Shown one piece after another: positions 10,690 through 22,090 of a stretch of 64,000 bases of DNA. The DNA comes from Adiantum capillus-veneris (Eukaryota > Streptophyta > Polypodiopsida > Polypodiales > Pteridaceae). The DNA is taken from assembly GCA_014529385.2 (NCBI GenBank), contig CM043944.1, positions 175,545,740-175,609,739 of the forward strand, given 5' to 3'. The notes beneath the pieces are model-generated. The model searched no databases. It saw only the letters and a list, made by a program, of their open reading frames with translations, and had not been told where the DNA came from. Within the stretch, counting starts at the first letter, position 1, and every line of letters begins with the position of its first letter. The position numbers were made by a program, and so were the translations under genes.

Positions 10690-11564
10690 CATTGTACAAA
10701 CATTTATTATTTTATGAATTGAGAATATTGTAACTCCTATTTTTGAATAAACATTGTAATTGATGAGCAGGGGCTACAAGCTTCCAGATTGTATCAACCT
10801 GTCTTTATCTATCTTTAGTTAAAGCTCCGAGATTATTAGTTTTGACCACCAAAAACCTTAGCTAAGGTATAAAAACCAATTTTTGTAAGTTATTTTCAAG
10901 CTTTGGATAATGAAATACACAGCATGAGCTAACGGTGCTCACTTGTCTCCTTTTTGCGCTTCCTACTCCCTCCCATGTTGTCACATTGCAATCGCATCTG
11001 TTACGTTGCAACCGCAGGTAAGAGCTCTATGCATTGATGTAAGCATTTCACAGTATTTCGTAGCTTTTGGCGTCGCCGACCCGCGGCCTAATTTTATCAT
11101 AAGTAGGAATTAAGCTTCTAAATAAAAAACTAAGCATAGGCAGGGTATTGGGGCATCATTGCTAAGCATTTAGATGCATTTTGGGTAAAAAACGACTAGG
11201 TCAAAAATCCACTGCTGTTAATAATTGCGATTTTTTCACTTGACCTAAAGTGGGATTTGAGACCATAAGCATGTGTGCTTAGGTCTTATAAACATGTCCC
11301 AAAACTTTCGTTACGTTTGGATGTCATTTGATGCTGTAACTTACGTGATTTGTTTGCCGATGAGCGATTGGCTTTTAGTGATTTCAGTCACTTGAGTGTA
11401 GCTTGAGTTAAATGAGAGTTTTTTGTTGTTTTCCAAGAGATTAACAACCTCTTGTAGCCTCTATGTACTAGTTGAGTTAGCTTCGTCCCATGGATTGACA
11501 ATTTAATTGTGGTTCTCGCTACGTCTGCAATAAGATAAGAGTGAGTTTAGACACTCGTCCCACA
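10690..11564 (+). repeat. 5' LTR of element A (start uncertain)
   Basis: The end is fixed at 11564 (..ccaca) by the PBS at 11567. A TATA box, tataaaaa, is at 10868-10875. The text just upstream (ttccagattgta..) parallels the same place in the LTR of element D (33.24 kb), which also leads into a TATA box. The 5' boundary near 10.69 kb is a guess. Confidence 0.5.
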
Positions 11565-11566
11565 TT

Positions 11567-11590
11567 TGGCGCCGTTGCCGGGGATCGAAC
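11567..11590 (+). promoter_or_regulatory. tRNA-Asp primer-binding site of element A
   Basis: TGGCGCCGTTGCCGGGGA is followed by TCGAAC, giving 24 bases complementary to the 3' end of plant tRNA-Asp including the CCA, as I recall that tRNA. It starts two bases after the LTR end. This primes minus-strand cDNA synthesis. Elements D and E have the same first 18 bases. Confidence 0.9.
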
Positions 11591-13514
11591 ATACCTAAAC
11601 TAGAGAAAAACACGAGCGTCTTGTGAAGTTATCCTTTAACTTTCTCTAAGATCTCCTAGAGTAAAAACTTTCTTATAGAAACCGCATAGTTTAATGTTAT
11701 CGCCTTTTGCTGTTGAGAGGTAGCTTGGAAGTAATCGTACTTGTTGAGTGCCTTTAGGATTGTAGGATTGTAGAACTAGATTAGGATTTTGATAATGATT
11801 GATAGACGAGACAAAACTTAAGATCAATGCTCAGAAAACCATACAAAACAAGAAAACGAGTGTTTGTGGACACTTTCCACAACCCCGTTGCAGTAGAACG
11901 TAGGAGTAGGGTAAGTAGGATCCGAGGTTGATTTCAGAACATTGCTCTCTCCAAAAGAATCAATTGTGAGTTGTTATTTTAAGTGGCAAAATTTCAGGTC
12001 TACGGCCAGAAATAGCACGAAAAGACTGCCAACCACTCAATCCGATTGGAGAGTATGCTTAAAAGTTGCATGAACCAGTGGGTAAGCTCAAGGACACATT
12101 GCAGTAAAAATTTCAAGAGTTTGCAAAAACTCAGATTATTTACTTTTTCTTGATATTTTAGGCCAAATTAAGTTTTGATTTGATTCATAGGCTTCAAATA
12201 GCTCATGAAAAGACTGTCTATTGAAAAAGTGCAAAAAATTGTTCATTTTAGGCCTAAAGTATTTACTTTCAGCTCAAACTGACGAAGCTTGATATCAGTG
12301 ACTCATTGCATGTGTACAAACAACTTCTGTAAAGGACCAAAGAATTTGGATCACCAAATTGACCAAAACCGAGTAAAAACTAAAGTCTGTACTGACTTCC
12401 AAGAACTTGAGTGTAAATTGGGAAAAATTTTGTTCAAACTTAATGAACTTTGGTTCATAGGCTTATATTGATGTGATAGACATGTATATATGCTCAATTG
12501 ACCAAAAAGATGCAAAAATTTACCAGAAGTAAATAATCATGATTATTTACATCTGCCCCATTTTCAACTTTTTTGACCAAGTTAGCATACCACTAGCTTT
12601 ATCATGCTATAATAATCCCACAAATCAAATTTGGCAAGATTTGAACCATTGGATTGAAAATTGTGACCAATTTTGCAAAGTCAGTCTGCAGATACAAAAC
12701 TGATGACCATTTGAACCAAAAATTGTCCAAACTTGATGAAACTTGACTAGGGTGCTTAAGTTGAGATACTTAACAGATCTGTGTCAAGATTGGGACAAAA
12801 ACTTGCAAAAACATAGCTGGAGCAAATAATCGCGATTATCTACACCTGCTTCAAAAATTGATAATCTTGCACATTCGATTATACCACAAGGTCAAGCATA
12901 TCAAGTAGACCACACAGATCAATTTTGGTAAAATTTGGATCACAAAAGTGAGACTTAAGTCTGCGGACACAAAACAATTGCTAAACTTGAAGAGATTTTG
13001 TCCAAACTTAGTGAAACTTGTCCAGGGATCTTAAAAGTGTGTATTGTTGGCAAATCAAGCCAAAAAGTCCAAAAAACTGACAAAAGTAAATAATTGTGAT
13101 TATTTACTACTGCAACACAGAGACACCAATTTTGGTAGCTTTTGAACTTGTATAGTGTTAGACCAACAAAATACAAGGCCACCGGGAAATTTTGCGTTCA
13201 ATTGGATTGAAATTGGTACTCAATTTTCAGGTTGCAGATTAGTCCTTTGACCTTTTGTAAAATTAGAGTCTGAAAGTCTCAACTGCTAACTCAATTAGCT
13301 GATTTGAAGTGATACACAAATACCAATCACAATAGTTAGCAAAAGCTATACAATCTTTGTAAAAGAATAGTTAACTTGATCAAAATTGATACAGGAATCA
13401 GGTTGCAAACAAGGAATCGGTAGCTTGATGAAAGTTGTAATCAAGTCAAGTGGAAGAAATTGACAGCAAGCCAATCCAAAGGTAAGTACTCTATCCAAGG
13501 CTTCACAAGTCTTT
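11591..13514 (+). repeat. Leader of element A with palindrome array
   Basis: The 1.9-kb leader has no convincing ORF. Its core motif is TAAATAATCATGATTATTTA at 12530-12549, a perfect palindrome that extends one base each side. Near-copies lie at 12822-12843 (centre cgcg) and 13086-13107 (centre ttgtga), and half sites at about 12134 and 12254. The spacings 293 and 264 bp are close to those in element D although the motif differs. Text between copies (tgaccaaa, aaacttg, tgcaaaaa) is degenerately repeated. Confidence 0.75.
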
Positions 13515-14440
13515 ATGAACCTTACATCTGGTCGTGTACTAGGAAATCAAGGCATATTTGGAGAAATCTCCGGTAGAGTATCCACCAAAGAAAGAGTGAA
13601 TCAAAGCAATCCCTTGCACACTATCATTGAAGAAGTCTCAGACACTTTTTTAGATTCAACTTCTGAAATGTCTTCCTACTCGACTCACTCAGAAACTGGA
13701 ACGACAGTGCGCTATAAGCATATACTCTCTTTTTGTAAGACTAATTGCCATGGAGCTCAGATTTCCTGGATCGTAATGAAGAGTATGATATTTGCATTGA
13801 TGACCATGGTATTGATTTTGAAGAGGAAATCAAGGCAAACAAACAAGGAAAAATGTACATGGATAGAAATGGAACTCAGTATTTACAAGTCGAAAACCTT
13901 GACATGATAGACAAATGGGGGTTAGAAGTAAACACCATAATTTTAGATATGGCAGCTAAAGAAGGACCACCAACTTAAGAATTTGAGGGATACGATCAAC
14001 CTGATTTGAAGCCTTTGAAACGGCTTAGAACGGATAATCTTAGGATCGGAGTCTATTATTGGGAGGATAGAAACGTCAAAGATCTTCTATGGAATTTGCA
14101 TGCCAAATCAGGACAACTAACACCCAGGAAGATCATCTATATCTTCAAGATCAAAGATAAGGGTTCAATAGATCTACCAACCTACCTATTTAGGGATTGC
14201 TATAACAACAACTTTGTTATGATGACTTCTGAGGAGGTGGAACAAACCAAATACCAAGGGTACTCCATAAGGGATTGGATATTGTGCCAAGGACCAGAAA
14301 CTATTCGAAGAGATGAACACCGTGAGAGATCTTCTGGGAGTAAAGTTAAGAAACTAGAAACCACCTCATCACGAAGAAAACAAGGTGACACTAAAGCCAG
14401 TCCAGGGCTACATGAGTCACTATTTCCAACAGACTAGTTT
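13515..14440 (+). pseudogene. gag: Gag N-terminal region of element A
   Basis: Translation can start at 13515 (MNLTSGRVLGNQGIFGEI). Overlapping frames at 13745-13978 (DRNGTQYLQVENLDMIDKWG) and 14006-14437 (RIGVYYWEDRNVKDLLWNL, STSSEEV-like text) continue it. Element D has a similar-sized N-terminal region before its capsid domain (36239 onward), with a comparable GREYRVVESTNP block. No named domain is recognised. At least two frame changes and one stop (13976) break it. Confidence 0.5.
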
Positions 14441-15180
14441 GAAGGACTCGAAACGGGACCAACTACTAGGAGACCGGGAGTTGAACCAAATAGACGTGTC
14501 AGACCAACTGATTTTCAGAAACATGTCAAAAAATACAATGGATCTGGGGATCCATATGACCACTTAGCAAGCTTTAAGAAAGTGCTCAGAGCAAAATGCA
14601 TATTTGATTTCCATACTCAATTCGAGGGATTTGGAATGACATTAGAAGGAAAAGAATTGACATGGTTCCAAAACATTCCACCAAAGTCAATCATGGACTT
14701 AACACATTAGCTCAAGGATTTGTAGCTCTGTGTTCCAAAACGGGGATCAAATACAATATGGTAGCTCAAATCTACAGCTTTAAACATAAACAAGGTGAGT
14801 TTATTAGGGATTGTGCAACTCAAATGAAACAATACATTGCTAGATACTCAAAGCTAGAGATACCTGCAGAAGAACGACTAGTATCATTGTTTTTAGAGGG
14901 ATTTCTAAACAAAGAACTTCATGTTGTAATGTATAGCAAGAAGCATACAACCCTAGAAGAGTGTGTGTCATATGGTATTGACTTAGGAGACAATTGTGAT
15001 ATTTTCAACGAATAAGATGTCCCTAAGGATAACCAAAGTGAGAAAACAACATCCGCTAAACCAGCACAAGTGGGAATGGCTGCTGTAGAACCACTTTTAG
15101 CCATAGAAGACATGCTCAAAAGGATGAATGATATGATTAATAACATGCAAAAAGAACTTATGAGGGGACTAGGACAAGGG
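14441..15180 (+). pseudogene. gag: Gag capsid domain of element A
   Basis: HVKKYNGSGDPYDHLASFKK (about 14520) starts a typical retrotransposon Gag capsid domain, followed by GFGMTLEGKELTWFQNIPP, then AQIYSFKHKQGEFIRDC and YSKLEIPAEERLVSLFLEGF (14770-14900). It would assemble the cytoplasmic particle. A frame change near 14700 and a stop at 15013 interrupt it. The capsid of element D (36.76-37.25 kb) aligns throughout by eye. Confidence 0.75.
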
Positions 15181-16115
15181 ATACCTCAATAGGGACAACC
15201 AATTAGAACGCAAAAATGGTATGCAATTGAGGGTAAAAGGAACAACCATGAGACCAATGAGTGCTATTACCGAACAAAGTATGATGAGAATGTTCAGTAC
15301 GTGCCTATGAAGCCACAAGGACAACACATGTATAGATATCAGCCTAATATGGTCCCGGCTCAAAGACCACCGATGGATATGGAAAGTCCTCAACTCGTGT
15401 TGGGTCAACAACCTCCATATCCGGGACATAATGCAGTACCTGTAAAGTACATGCATCCAAAGGGAGTCATAGATGAACAAGCACTAGTGCTTGTTACACC
15501 CTATGCTGAGCCTAGTCCATCTACAGTAATAGTAGAAGGAGATTGGTATAATCCACACCCACCACCAATGGAAGAACTGTGACTTATACTCCACCAGAGC
15601 TTGCACCAGTGTATTTTGTGGCTAATCAAGGTGTTAGACCTCCTATGGTAAGACTCATGATTAAGCCAAGAACTGAAAACTGTCATAATTGTGGTGCAGT
15701 TGATCACTCGAAAAATGAATGCCCAGAGCCTGACAAAAATGTCAAGCCAGTTGAAGCTTATTTCATACAATGTTGCAAAAAGGGAGGACACTTCCCAGAA
15801 AATTGTCCTAAAAATATTTTAAACAAGGATAAAATAGTAGTGAATATAGTCCAAGTGATACCTAGTAGCTCATCTGAGAGCGAACCTATTGTTCTAATCA
15901 AGGTAATCACCAGAGCCCAGGCTAAGAAAAAGAAACATAACTCCTCTGATGATTTGGAGAATACAAAACTTTCCTCTCAAAAGACCAAAAGAAGTAGAAA
16001 CAAAAGGTATAAGATGAGAAAACAGAAACAACAGGCTGAAATCAAGGAGAAAGCAAAAAAGCTATTCCAGGAAAAGGTGAAAATAACTGGAAGTGAATCA
16101 AAGAAACCACCATGA
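15181..16115 (+). pseudogene. gag: Gag nucleocapsid region of element A
   Basis: A proline-rich stretch (15301-15582) leads to a zinc knuckle, CHNCGAVDHSKNEC, a full CX2CX4HX4C, at about 15690. A second, damaged one, CCKKGGHFPENC, follows at 15770. A very basic tail (KKKKHNSSDD, KTKRSRNKRYKMRKQKQQ) runs to a stop at 16113. This part binds element RNA. The first stretch needs a frame change at about 15580. Confidence 0.7.
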
Positions 16116-17433
16116 AATCTGGAGCATCAATTTTGGTAGACAAATTTTTTTGAGCCTATTAATGCAGCCTTGGAAGCTTACCAAGCGGGTCTTAAAGCAT
16201 GCCAAAACATGGAGAACAAATGGAAGAACTATCCTTCTCTAGACATGGAAGAAGCTAATCTTGAAGCTTATCAAAATTTGATAAGAATCACGCAAGAGAT
16301 GCTGGAACAAAAAAACCCAAGCTCGAAAGTATGACAGAACTTGAGGAGCTTGTGGAAGGAAACAATAAAGAAAAATTTGGCGTGGTGATAGAACCCCACC
16401 TTGAAACAAAAAAGCTAGAACATATAGTGCTGGACAACGAAGATTCCTTAGACGGAATTCCATTCGTAGAAGAAGACTGGCCAGATTACTTATGGGAAAA
16501 AGTTAGAGAGATTAATGATGCGAGTCTAACTTTGAAGTCAGCTCCTATAGAGGAAGTTTGGTTATACAATCTACCTCTTGATATGGACCTTGAAAACATT
16601 ACCCTCTTACTTTGGAGATAACGAAGATGAATCCATAGTGTGTAAGACACTCAAGGAAAGAGAGCAGAACAGACCCTAGAAGTAGACAACATCCATTTAA
16701 TCATGTCTACACCCATCCAATGCACTCTCATTTTAGGAGAACTGCTGAAAATCAGGCCAAATTTATGGAATGATTAACAGAAAACTCTAGAGAAGGTGGG
16801 AATAACGGGGCTAATCGCAAAAAAAAAAGGAAAATTGAAACACAAAATGGATAATAAAGAGATTTGATCCGTTCCAATGGATAAGAAAGTCAAAGAATAC
16901 TACAAAGGGGAAGAAGGAAACACGGCCCTTCCAGTGAGGTATAATGATATAGAAACCATGGAAATACTGGGTAGTGGGGCAGGCATAGCCATAGCCACAA
17001 AATCAGTATGGGAATCCTGGGGACAACCAGCCATTAGACAAACTTGAATGAAATTGCAATTGGCTGATAGACATATCAAAAGACCCTAGGAATGCTTGAA
17101 AAAGTGATAGTTAATTGTTGTGGGATTGAATATCAGCACACTTTTGCCATAGTAAACTTTGGAAAGAAACTCAATTACAAAATCATATTGGGAAGACCTT
17201 TCATGCAACAAGTACAACACATCCAAGATTGGGAAAACAATTATCTGTACTTGAAGCAAGTGGGATCAATAACAAAGGTAAATCGAAAAGATCACACTTA
17301 TAGAGATGTCATGAAAACGCCCATACAAGAGTTTGATTTAGTCTCTTCGGTTGAAACTAAGCTTCCATCTTGGTTGAACAAAGACACTCCTATTTGGATG
17401 TGTGGAGCTTCAAAATATGGGAGCTTAAAATGA
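16116..17433 (+). pseudogene. Retropepsin-like protease of element A, active site lost
   Basis: An acidic block at 16331-16621 (VEEDWPDYLWEKVREIND) parallels one before the protease in element B. The protease starts near 16900 (GEEGNTALPV) and continues with ILGSGAGIAIATKSVWESWG. The catalytic aspartate codon of DSGAG is glycine at 16970-16972. The flap and C-terminal parts follow in another frame (17092-17433: FAIVNFGKKLNYKIILGRPFM, DHTYRDV). It would cleave the Gag-Pol precursor. Stops at 17045 and a shift at 17090 also break it. Confidence 0.8.
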
Positions 17434-18300
17434 GAAGAATGTATCTTAAAAAGGATTGCACAGATGAAGCCGATGTACCTGAACCCTTTCCAGAGCATCT
17501 GTTTGAGCCATTTGAATGGACTCAAATTTTAGCAACAATGGATGTATGTGTAAATAAGTCTATGCCTACTCAATTTTGCAATGAGGATGGCTATGACATA
17601 ATTCCCATACAAATGATCTCAACCCTCCACATTGAAGACAAAATTCTGAGATCCAAGGACTTGATGAAAGCTCAACAAGTCTTTTTAGATCTCTACTATG
17701 ATGCAACAAATGAGTTAGAAGAACATTCAGCTACCTCAGATGATTCGGGGTCGGAAAAAGAACATGTGAGAGCTAAGCTACTCATGAAAGGAGGGGAGGA
17801 AATTTTTTTTGACTCCCAAACCAAAAACGGAGAAGACAAAAAAGAGACACCAAAAACATGAAAGCTAAACATATGCCATCAATATCCAATAGAACACAGT
17901 TTCTGATGCAGAAAGATGCACATGATTGTGTCAAGGACAAAATCACTGGTAGATGTCCCTTAAACAAAGATGAAATGATGAAAACATTGAGAAAAATGAG
18001 AAAGGAAACTCAAGCAAAGCCTAAAAAAACGGGACAAGGGTTCAACCATGACACGAGTTGAGTGAAAAAAGAAGTATCAAGAGTTGAAAATTTTTCTAAA
18101 GGAGATATATGCGACCGGAATGAAAACCATAGAAGAGGATGGTATAGATGTAATGAGTGTTCCATCCCATTAGAAGAAATATACTCTCCAGATGGAAAAA
18201 TCATAGTCGAACAACCTGTCAAGGAACTACAAAAACAGGGCGAGTCCTATGAAGGACCTAAAAATGCCAAAAAGATAGATCTTGCCAAACCATGAGAGGC
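17434..18300 (+). pseudogene. Post-protease conserved linker of element A
   Basis: An open frame at 17370-17861 contains PFPEHLFEPFEWTQILATMD followed by VC and FCNEDGYDIIP. Elements B (31.3-31.5 kb), D (48.55-48.7 kb) and, more loosely, E carry the same pattern. A second block, RTQFLMQKDAHDCVKDK (17.9 kb), matches element G1. I do not recognise a known domain. A highly charged spacer leads to the reverse transcriptase. Confidence 0.6.
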
Positions 18301-19190
18301 CTAGACCTACCTACATTGCAAATGACTTGACAGAAGCAGAAGAAGATATTTTGTTAAGCTTACTAAAAGAAAACTGAGATATCTTTGCTTGGTATTATAA
18401 GGATCTCAAGGGTGTTGATCCAAAAATCTATCAACATACCATACCCATGAGAGATGATTCGAAACCAAGTAGACAAAGGCCATATACATATAATGAGACA
18501 TTTTCCAGACAGATCAAAGAAGAAATTGAAAAACTAAAGGAATCCACATGAAATTGAACACACAAATTGGGTGTCTCCAATTGTGGTAGTACTCAAGAAG
18601 AATGGAAAACTACGGGTGTGTGTCTACCTCAAGAAAGTGAATGTAGCTACCATTAGAGACAACTTTCCCCTTTCTATCACTGAGCATGTTTTAGAATGAG
18701 TTGCAGGTAAAGAAGCTTACAACTTTTTATATGGATGTTTAGGATACAATCAGCTTTTGGTTGACCCAAAAGATCAGCATAAAATTGCCTTTGCAACGAA
18801 ATGGGGTATTTTTGCCTATCAGGTTATGCCTTTTGGGTTAACTAATGCTCCTACCACCTTTCAAAGAGTAATGAGCTATGATTTTAAAGAATACCTAAGG
18901 AAATTTTTAGAAGTATATATGGATGATCTATGCGTACATTCATCAATCCGGGCTGATCATTTTGAACACCTCGAAAAGGTATTCGAAAAATGTAGACTTT
19001 ATAGGATTTTCTTAAATCCTGAAAAGTGCACATTTATGGGTAGACAAGGAAAAATTCTTGGACATATAGTGTCTATAAATGGCATAGCTACCGATATGGA
19101 TAAAATTCATGTTATTGATGATTTTCCTAGATCGACATCAGTCAAGAGGTCAAGCCTTCATGGGACATTGTGGATATTATAGATGGTCCA
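18301..19190 (+). pseudogene. Reverse transcriptase of element A
   Basis: The gypsy reverse transcriptase begins with LTEAEEDILLSLLKEN (18330), then VSPIVVVLKKNGKLRVCV (18570), VNVATIRDNFPLSITEHVLE, and from 18757 one open frame: FATKWGIFAYQVMPFGLTNA, YMDD at 18916-18927, and NPEKCTFMGRQGKILGHIVS. Key residues of the palm, including YMDD, are intact. Stops at 18376 and 18698 and two indels inactivate it. Confidence 0.85.
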
Positions 19191-19850
19191 TTTATATGTA
19201 CTCTATAGTTGAAAAACCCATGTATGACTTGATTACTCACTTTGAATGGACTAATGAGTTTGAAGAATCCTTCATGAAGCTTAAGCAAGCTCTCACTTCA
19301 GCTCCAATATTGAAAGCACCATATTGGAATAAGATATTACACATACATGTAGATGCATCCAATTTTTCCATCGGATGTATACTAGGTCAACCAAGAGACG
19401 GAAAAATTGATTTTCCTATTTCTTATGCTAGCCTACAGTTGAACATGGTGGAAAATAATTATACCACCACCAAGTGGGAAGGACTAGGAATGATCTATGC
19501 CATAAAAAAGTATTGACATTACCTATTAGCAAACAAGTTTGTATTCTTTGTGGACCACCAAGCCTTATTGTACTTGGTCAATAAGCCATGCAACACAAGA
19601 AGAATAGTGAGATGGCTCGTCACTCTTCTAGAATTTGATTTCATTGTAATTGTGAAAAAGGGCACTACTCATCAAAGAGCAGATCATTTTTCAAGGATTG
19701 TTTCAGGGGAACCACCTAAAGGAGTAGACAATGATCTACTAGATGCATATCTATTCTCTGTGAAAATGATCCCTCGATGGTCGGAAAATATGGTATCATT
19801 GATGACCATAGCTCAAGTGGATTTGCAAATACCACTTCCTATCACAATCG
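19109..19850 (+). pseudogene. RNase H of element A
   Basis: A frame starting in the reverse transcriptase thumb (19109-19516) contains FEWTNEFEESFMKLKQALTS and HIHVDASNFSIGCILGQP, with the DAS aspartate intact. After a stop at 19515 it goes on with FFVDHQALLYLVNKPCNTRR and GTTHQRADHFSRI (19550-19730). This matches gypsy RNase H, which removes the RNA template. There is one RNase H only; no second plant-type copy is seen, unlike element C. Confidence 0.8.
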
Positions 19851-20608
19851 GCTATGCATCAGTTACTAGCTGGTAGGCTATATAAAAGAAAACAAGATGG
19901 AATATTGCTGTTGTGCATTAATGCTCAGGAGAAGACCCAATACCTAAGTCAAGCACATATTACCATAGTAAAACTTCACTTTGCGGAAGACCAAACTATG
20001 CGACGAATCTTGAGACTTGGAGTATATTGGCCAACTATGAGGAGTGATGTTCATTCTCTTGTAAAGGATTGTCCTCAATGTCAAAAACAAACGCCCATAC
20101 CTCATGTAGCATTGTTCCAGATGTTACCTGTTCCTAAGTGAAGTAACTATCTAGTCACTTACTTATCGCGCCAAATATTTTCTGAGGATATGAGTAAATG
20201 CCGTCAAAGAGAAATTGAAACTGAAGCAAGGGACTATGCTCTTATTGGAAACCAATTGTATCGGAGAGGTAAGGATGAACATTTGCGTCTTTGTGCAAAT
20301 GAAGACGAATATATTCCTATTATAGAACAAGTACATGCTGGATTAGGTGGAGGTCACTTTTCTAGTGAAACCACTGCAAGAGCAATCTTAATGGCAGGAA
20401 TATGGTGGAAAACACTTTTTGCAGATGCCAAAGAATATATTCGAAGGTGTGATGCTTGTCAACATGCAAAAATGCCAACCCGTGTAGATAGCATGCCCTT
20501 AAGACCAATGATGGAGGCTAGAGCTTTCAAAAAATGGGGTATAGACTTTGTTGGGCCAATACAACCACCTGCTTATAGAACCCAAGCTCAGTATATCATT
20601 GTAGCTCT
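19850..20608 (+). pseudogene. Tandem LYRR-HHCC modules and start of integrase, element A
   Basis: Module 1 (19854-20141) has LLAGRLYKRKQDG, then AHITIVKLHF and CPQCQKQ. Module 2 (20190-20490) has LIGNQLYRRGKDEHLRLC, then VHAGLGGGHF and CDACQHAK. Each shows the paired histidines and paired cysteines of the integrase zinc-binding domain, and each is preceded by the usual LYRR segment, so the entire unit is doubled. The integrase core begins directly after module 2 (KWGIDFVGPIQPPAYRTQAQ). Stops at 19507 and 20139 interrupt. Relatives G1 and B share the duplication. Confidence 0.75.
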
Positions 20609-21433
20609 ATGGACTATTTGACCAAGTGGACCGAGGCTAAAGCAACTCAAAAGAATGATGCCAGAACCACTGTCGCATTCTTATACGAGTATGTGTTCAC
20701 AAGATGTGGATTGCCAGTAGAAATATTCAGTGATAGGGGAACTCATTTCCTCAATGAGGTAATTGAGTATGTGCTTAATGAGTTTATGGTCATCCATAAC
20801 AAATCAGCTCCCTGTCACACACAAGAAAACAAACAAGCTTAGCATACAAATAAAATTCTTAGCTCGGTATTGACTAAAGTGGTAGTTCAGGAACAACAGA
20901 CTGGGAAATGAATCTCCATACTGCTTTATGGGCTTATTGAGTTTCATTCATAACAGCTTTAAATGCTACACCCTTTAGCCTTTGTTTATGGTCTTGATTC
21001 CATACTGCCAATATAATTTCTATTGCCGACACTAAGGATAGCTACGAATCTTGAGTGGACTGGAGATGAATTGTCAGAGAGACTTGAAGATTTACAAAAG
21101 CTAGATGAGCAAAGGCTAACTATTGTAGCTCACATCTATGCACAAAAGCAAAAACAAAAACACTTTTTTGATTCCCATCTAATTACAAAAATCTTCAAAA
21201 AAGGGGACTTAGTTTTAGTCTATTCTCTTGAGCAACACATTCCCAAGTTTAAGAAAATGGAAAACAAGCCATTTATCATTGAAGATGTATCTCCAAGTGG
21301 AGCAGTTAAGTTGTTCACCCTTCATGGTGAACCAATGGCTAATTGGATTAGTGAATGTCGTTTAAAGAAGTACAATTTTCCACTAACCAATGAATTGCTA
21401 GCAAGAATGCATGCAACTAAGAAAGAAAGATAA
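20609..21433 (+). pseudogene. Integrase core and C-terminal domain of element A
   Basis: The core continues one frame over with MDYLTKWTEAKATQKNDART (first aspartate), IFSDRGTHFLN (second aspartate) and then ENKQA followed by TAG, where relatives have GQAE. The catalytic glutamate codon thus appears to have become a stop at 20840-20842. After more stops, a last open block at 21023-21433 gives the C-terminal part with DLVLVYSLEQHIPKFKKMEN and ISECRLKKYNFPL. No chromodomain is visible. Confidence 0.75.
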
Positions 21434-22090
21434 AACGACAATAGGTTATTGATGAAGCCCAAGAGGAAGCTCGGCTTCAGGTACTCAAAACGAAAGTTGC
21501 TCTCAAGAATCAACAAATACCTATTCCCATCAACACTCTGGAAATAGATGACCGACAAAAATGGGAATTGCCGAAAGATGCCGTGTCAACACATGATGAA
21601 TGGAAAGATGGAATGGACCTTTGCATCAAAGTACAACTCAACAATCATAGCACAAATGTACTGGTTGATACAAAAGCTTGAGTAAATGCAGTCAGTTATC
21701 CACGTCTAAGAAAGCAACAAATCAGTCTTTGACAGTAGGAATAGCGACTATCAAGGGATGTAACAAGAACCCAATACCAACATTGGGAGTAGTCAACTTG
21801 AACGTGATTGTACATGGATGTTCATGTCCTCATCACTTTGTATGCTTACTAGATGAACACATGAGTGAGATAATGATTCTTGGAATCCCCTAGATGTGGA
21901 CTTACAAGGCAATAACAGATTGGGATACCAATGAGCTCAAGCTATCACCTAAGGACGGACAACTTATTGTCTATTATATTAGCCTTCCAAGAAACTCTTT
22001 TCTTTATCCCATGCTTCTATGCCATAGAGGTGGTGTACAAATAAGCTTATTTGTTCGTACTAAATTGCACCAAGCAAAGAGGATTGGAAA
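21434..22090 (+). pseudogene. Second retropepsin-like domain, after integrase
   Basis: Pieces in two frames read DLCIKVQLNNHSTNVLVDTK (21618-21677), a stop, then VNAVSYPRLRKQQISL, then TVGIATIKGCNKNPIPTLGV, FVCLLDEHMSEIMILGIP and TYKAITDWDTNELKLSPKDG. VLVDT(G)A..NAVSY followed by MILGIPW-like text has the layout of an aspartic protease: catalytic DTGA near the start, ILG near the end. Here DTGA is DTKA. It is distinct from the protease at 16.9-17.3 kb. Its place after integrase is not one I know for plant gypsy elements. Confidence 0.55.

Noticed and set aside
10433-10699. 88-residue minus-strand ORF
   Set aside because: It overlaps a possible copia primer-binding site and has no conserved relative in the window; likely chance.
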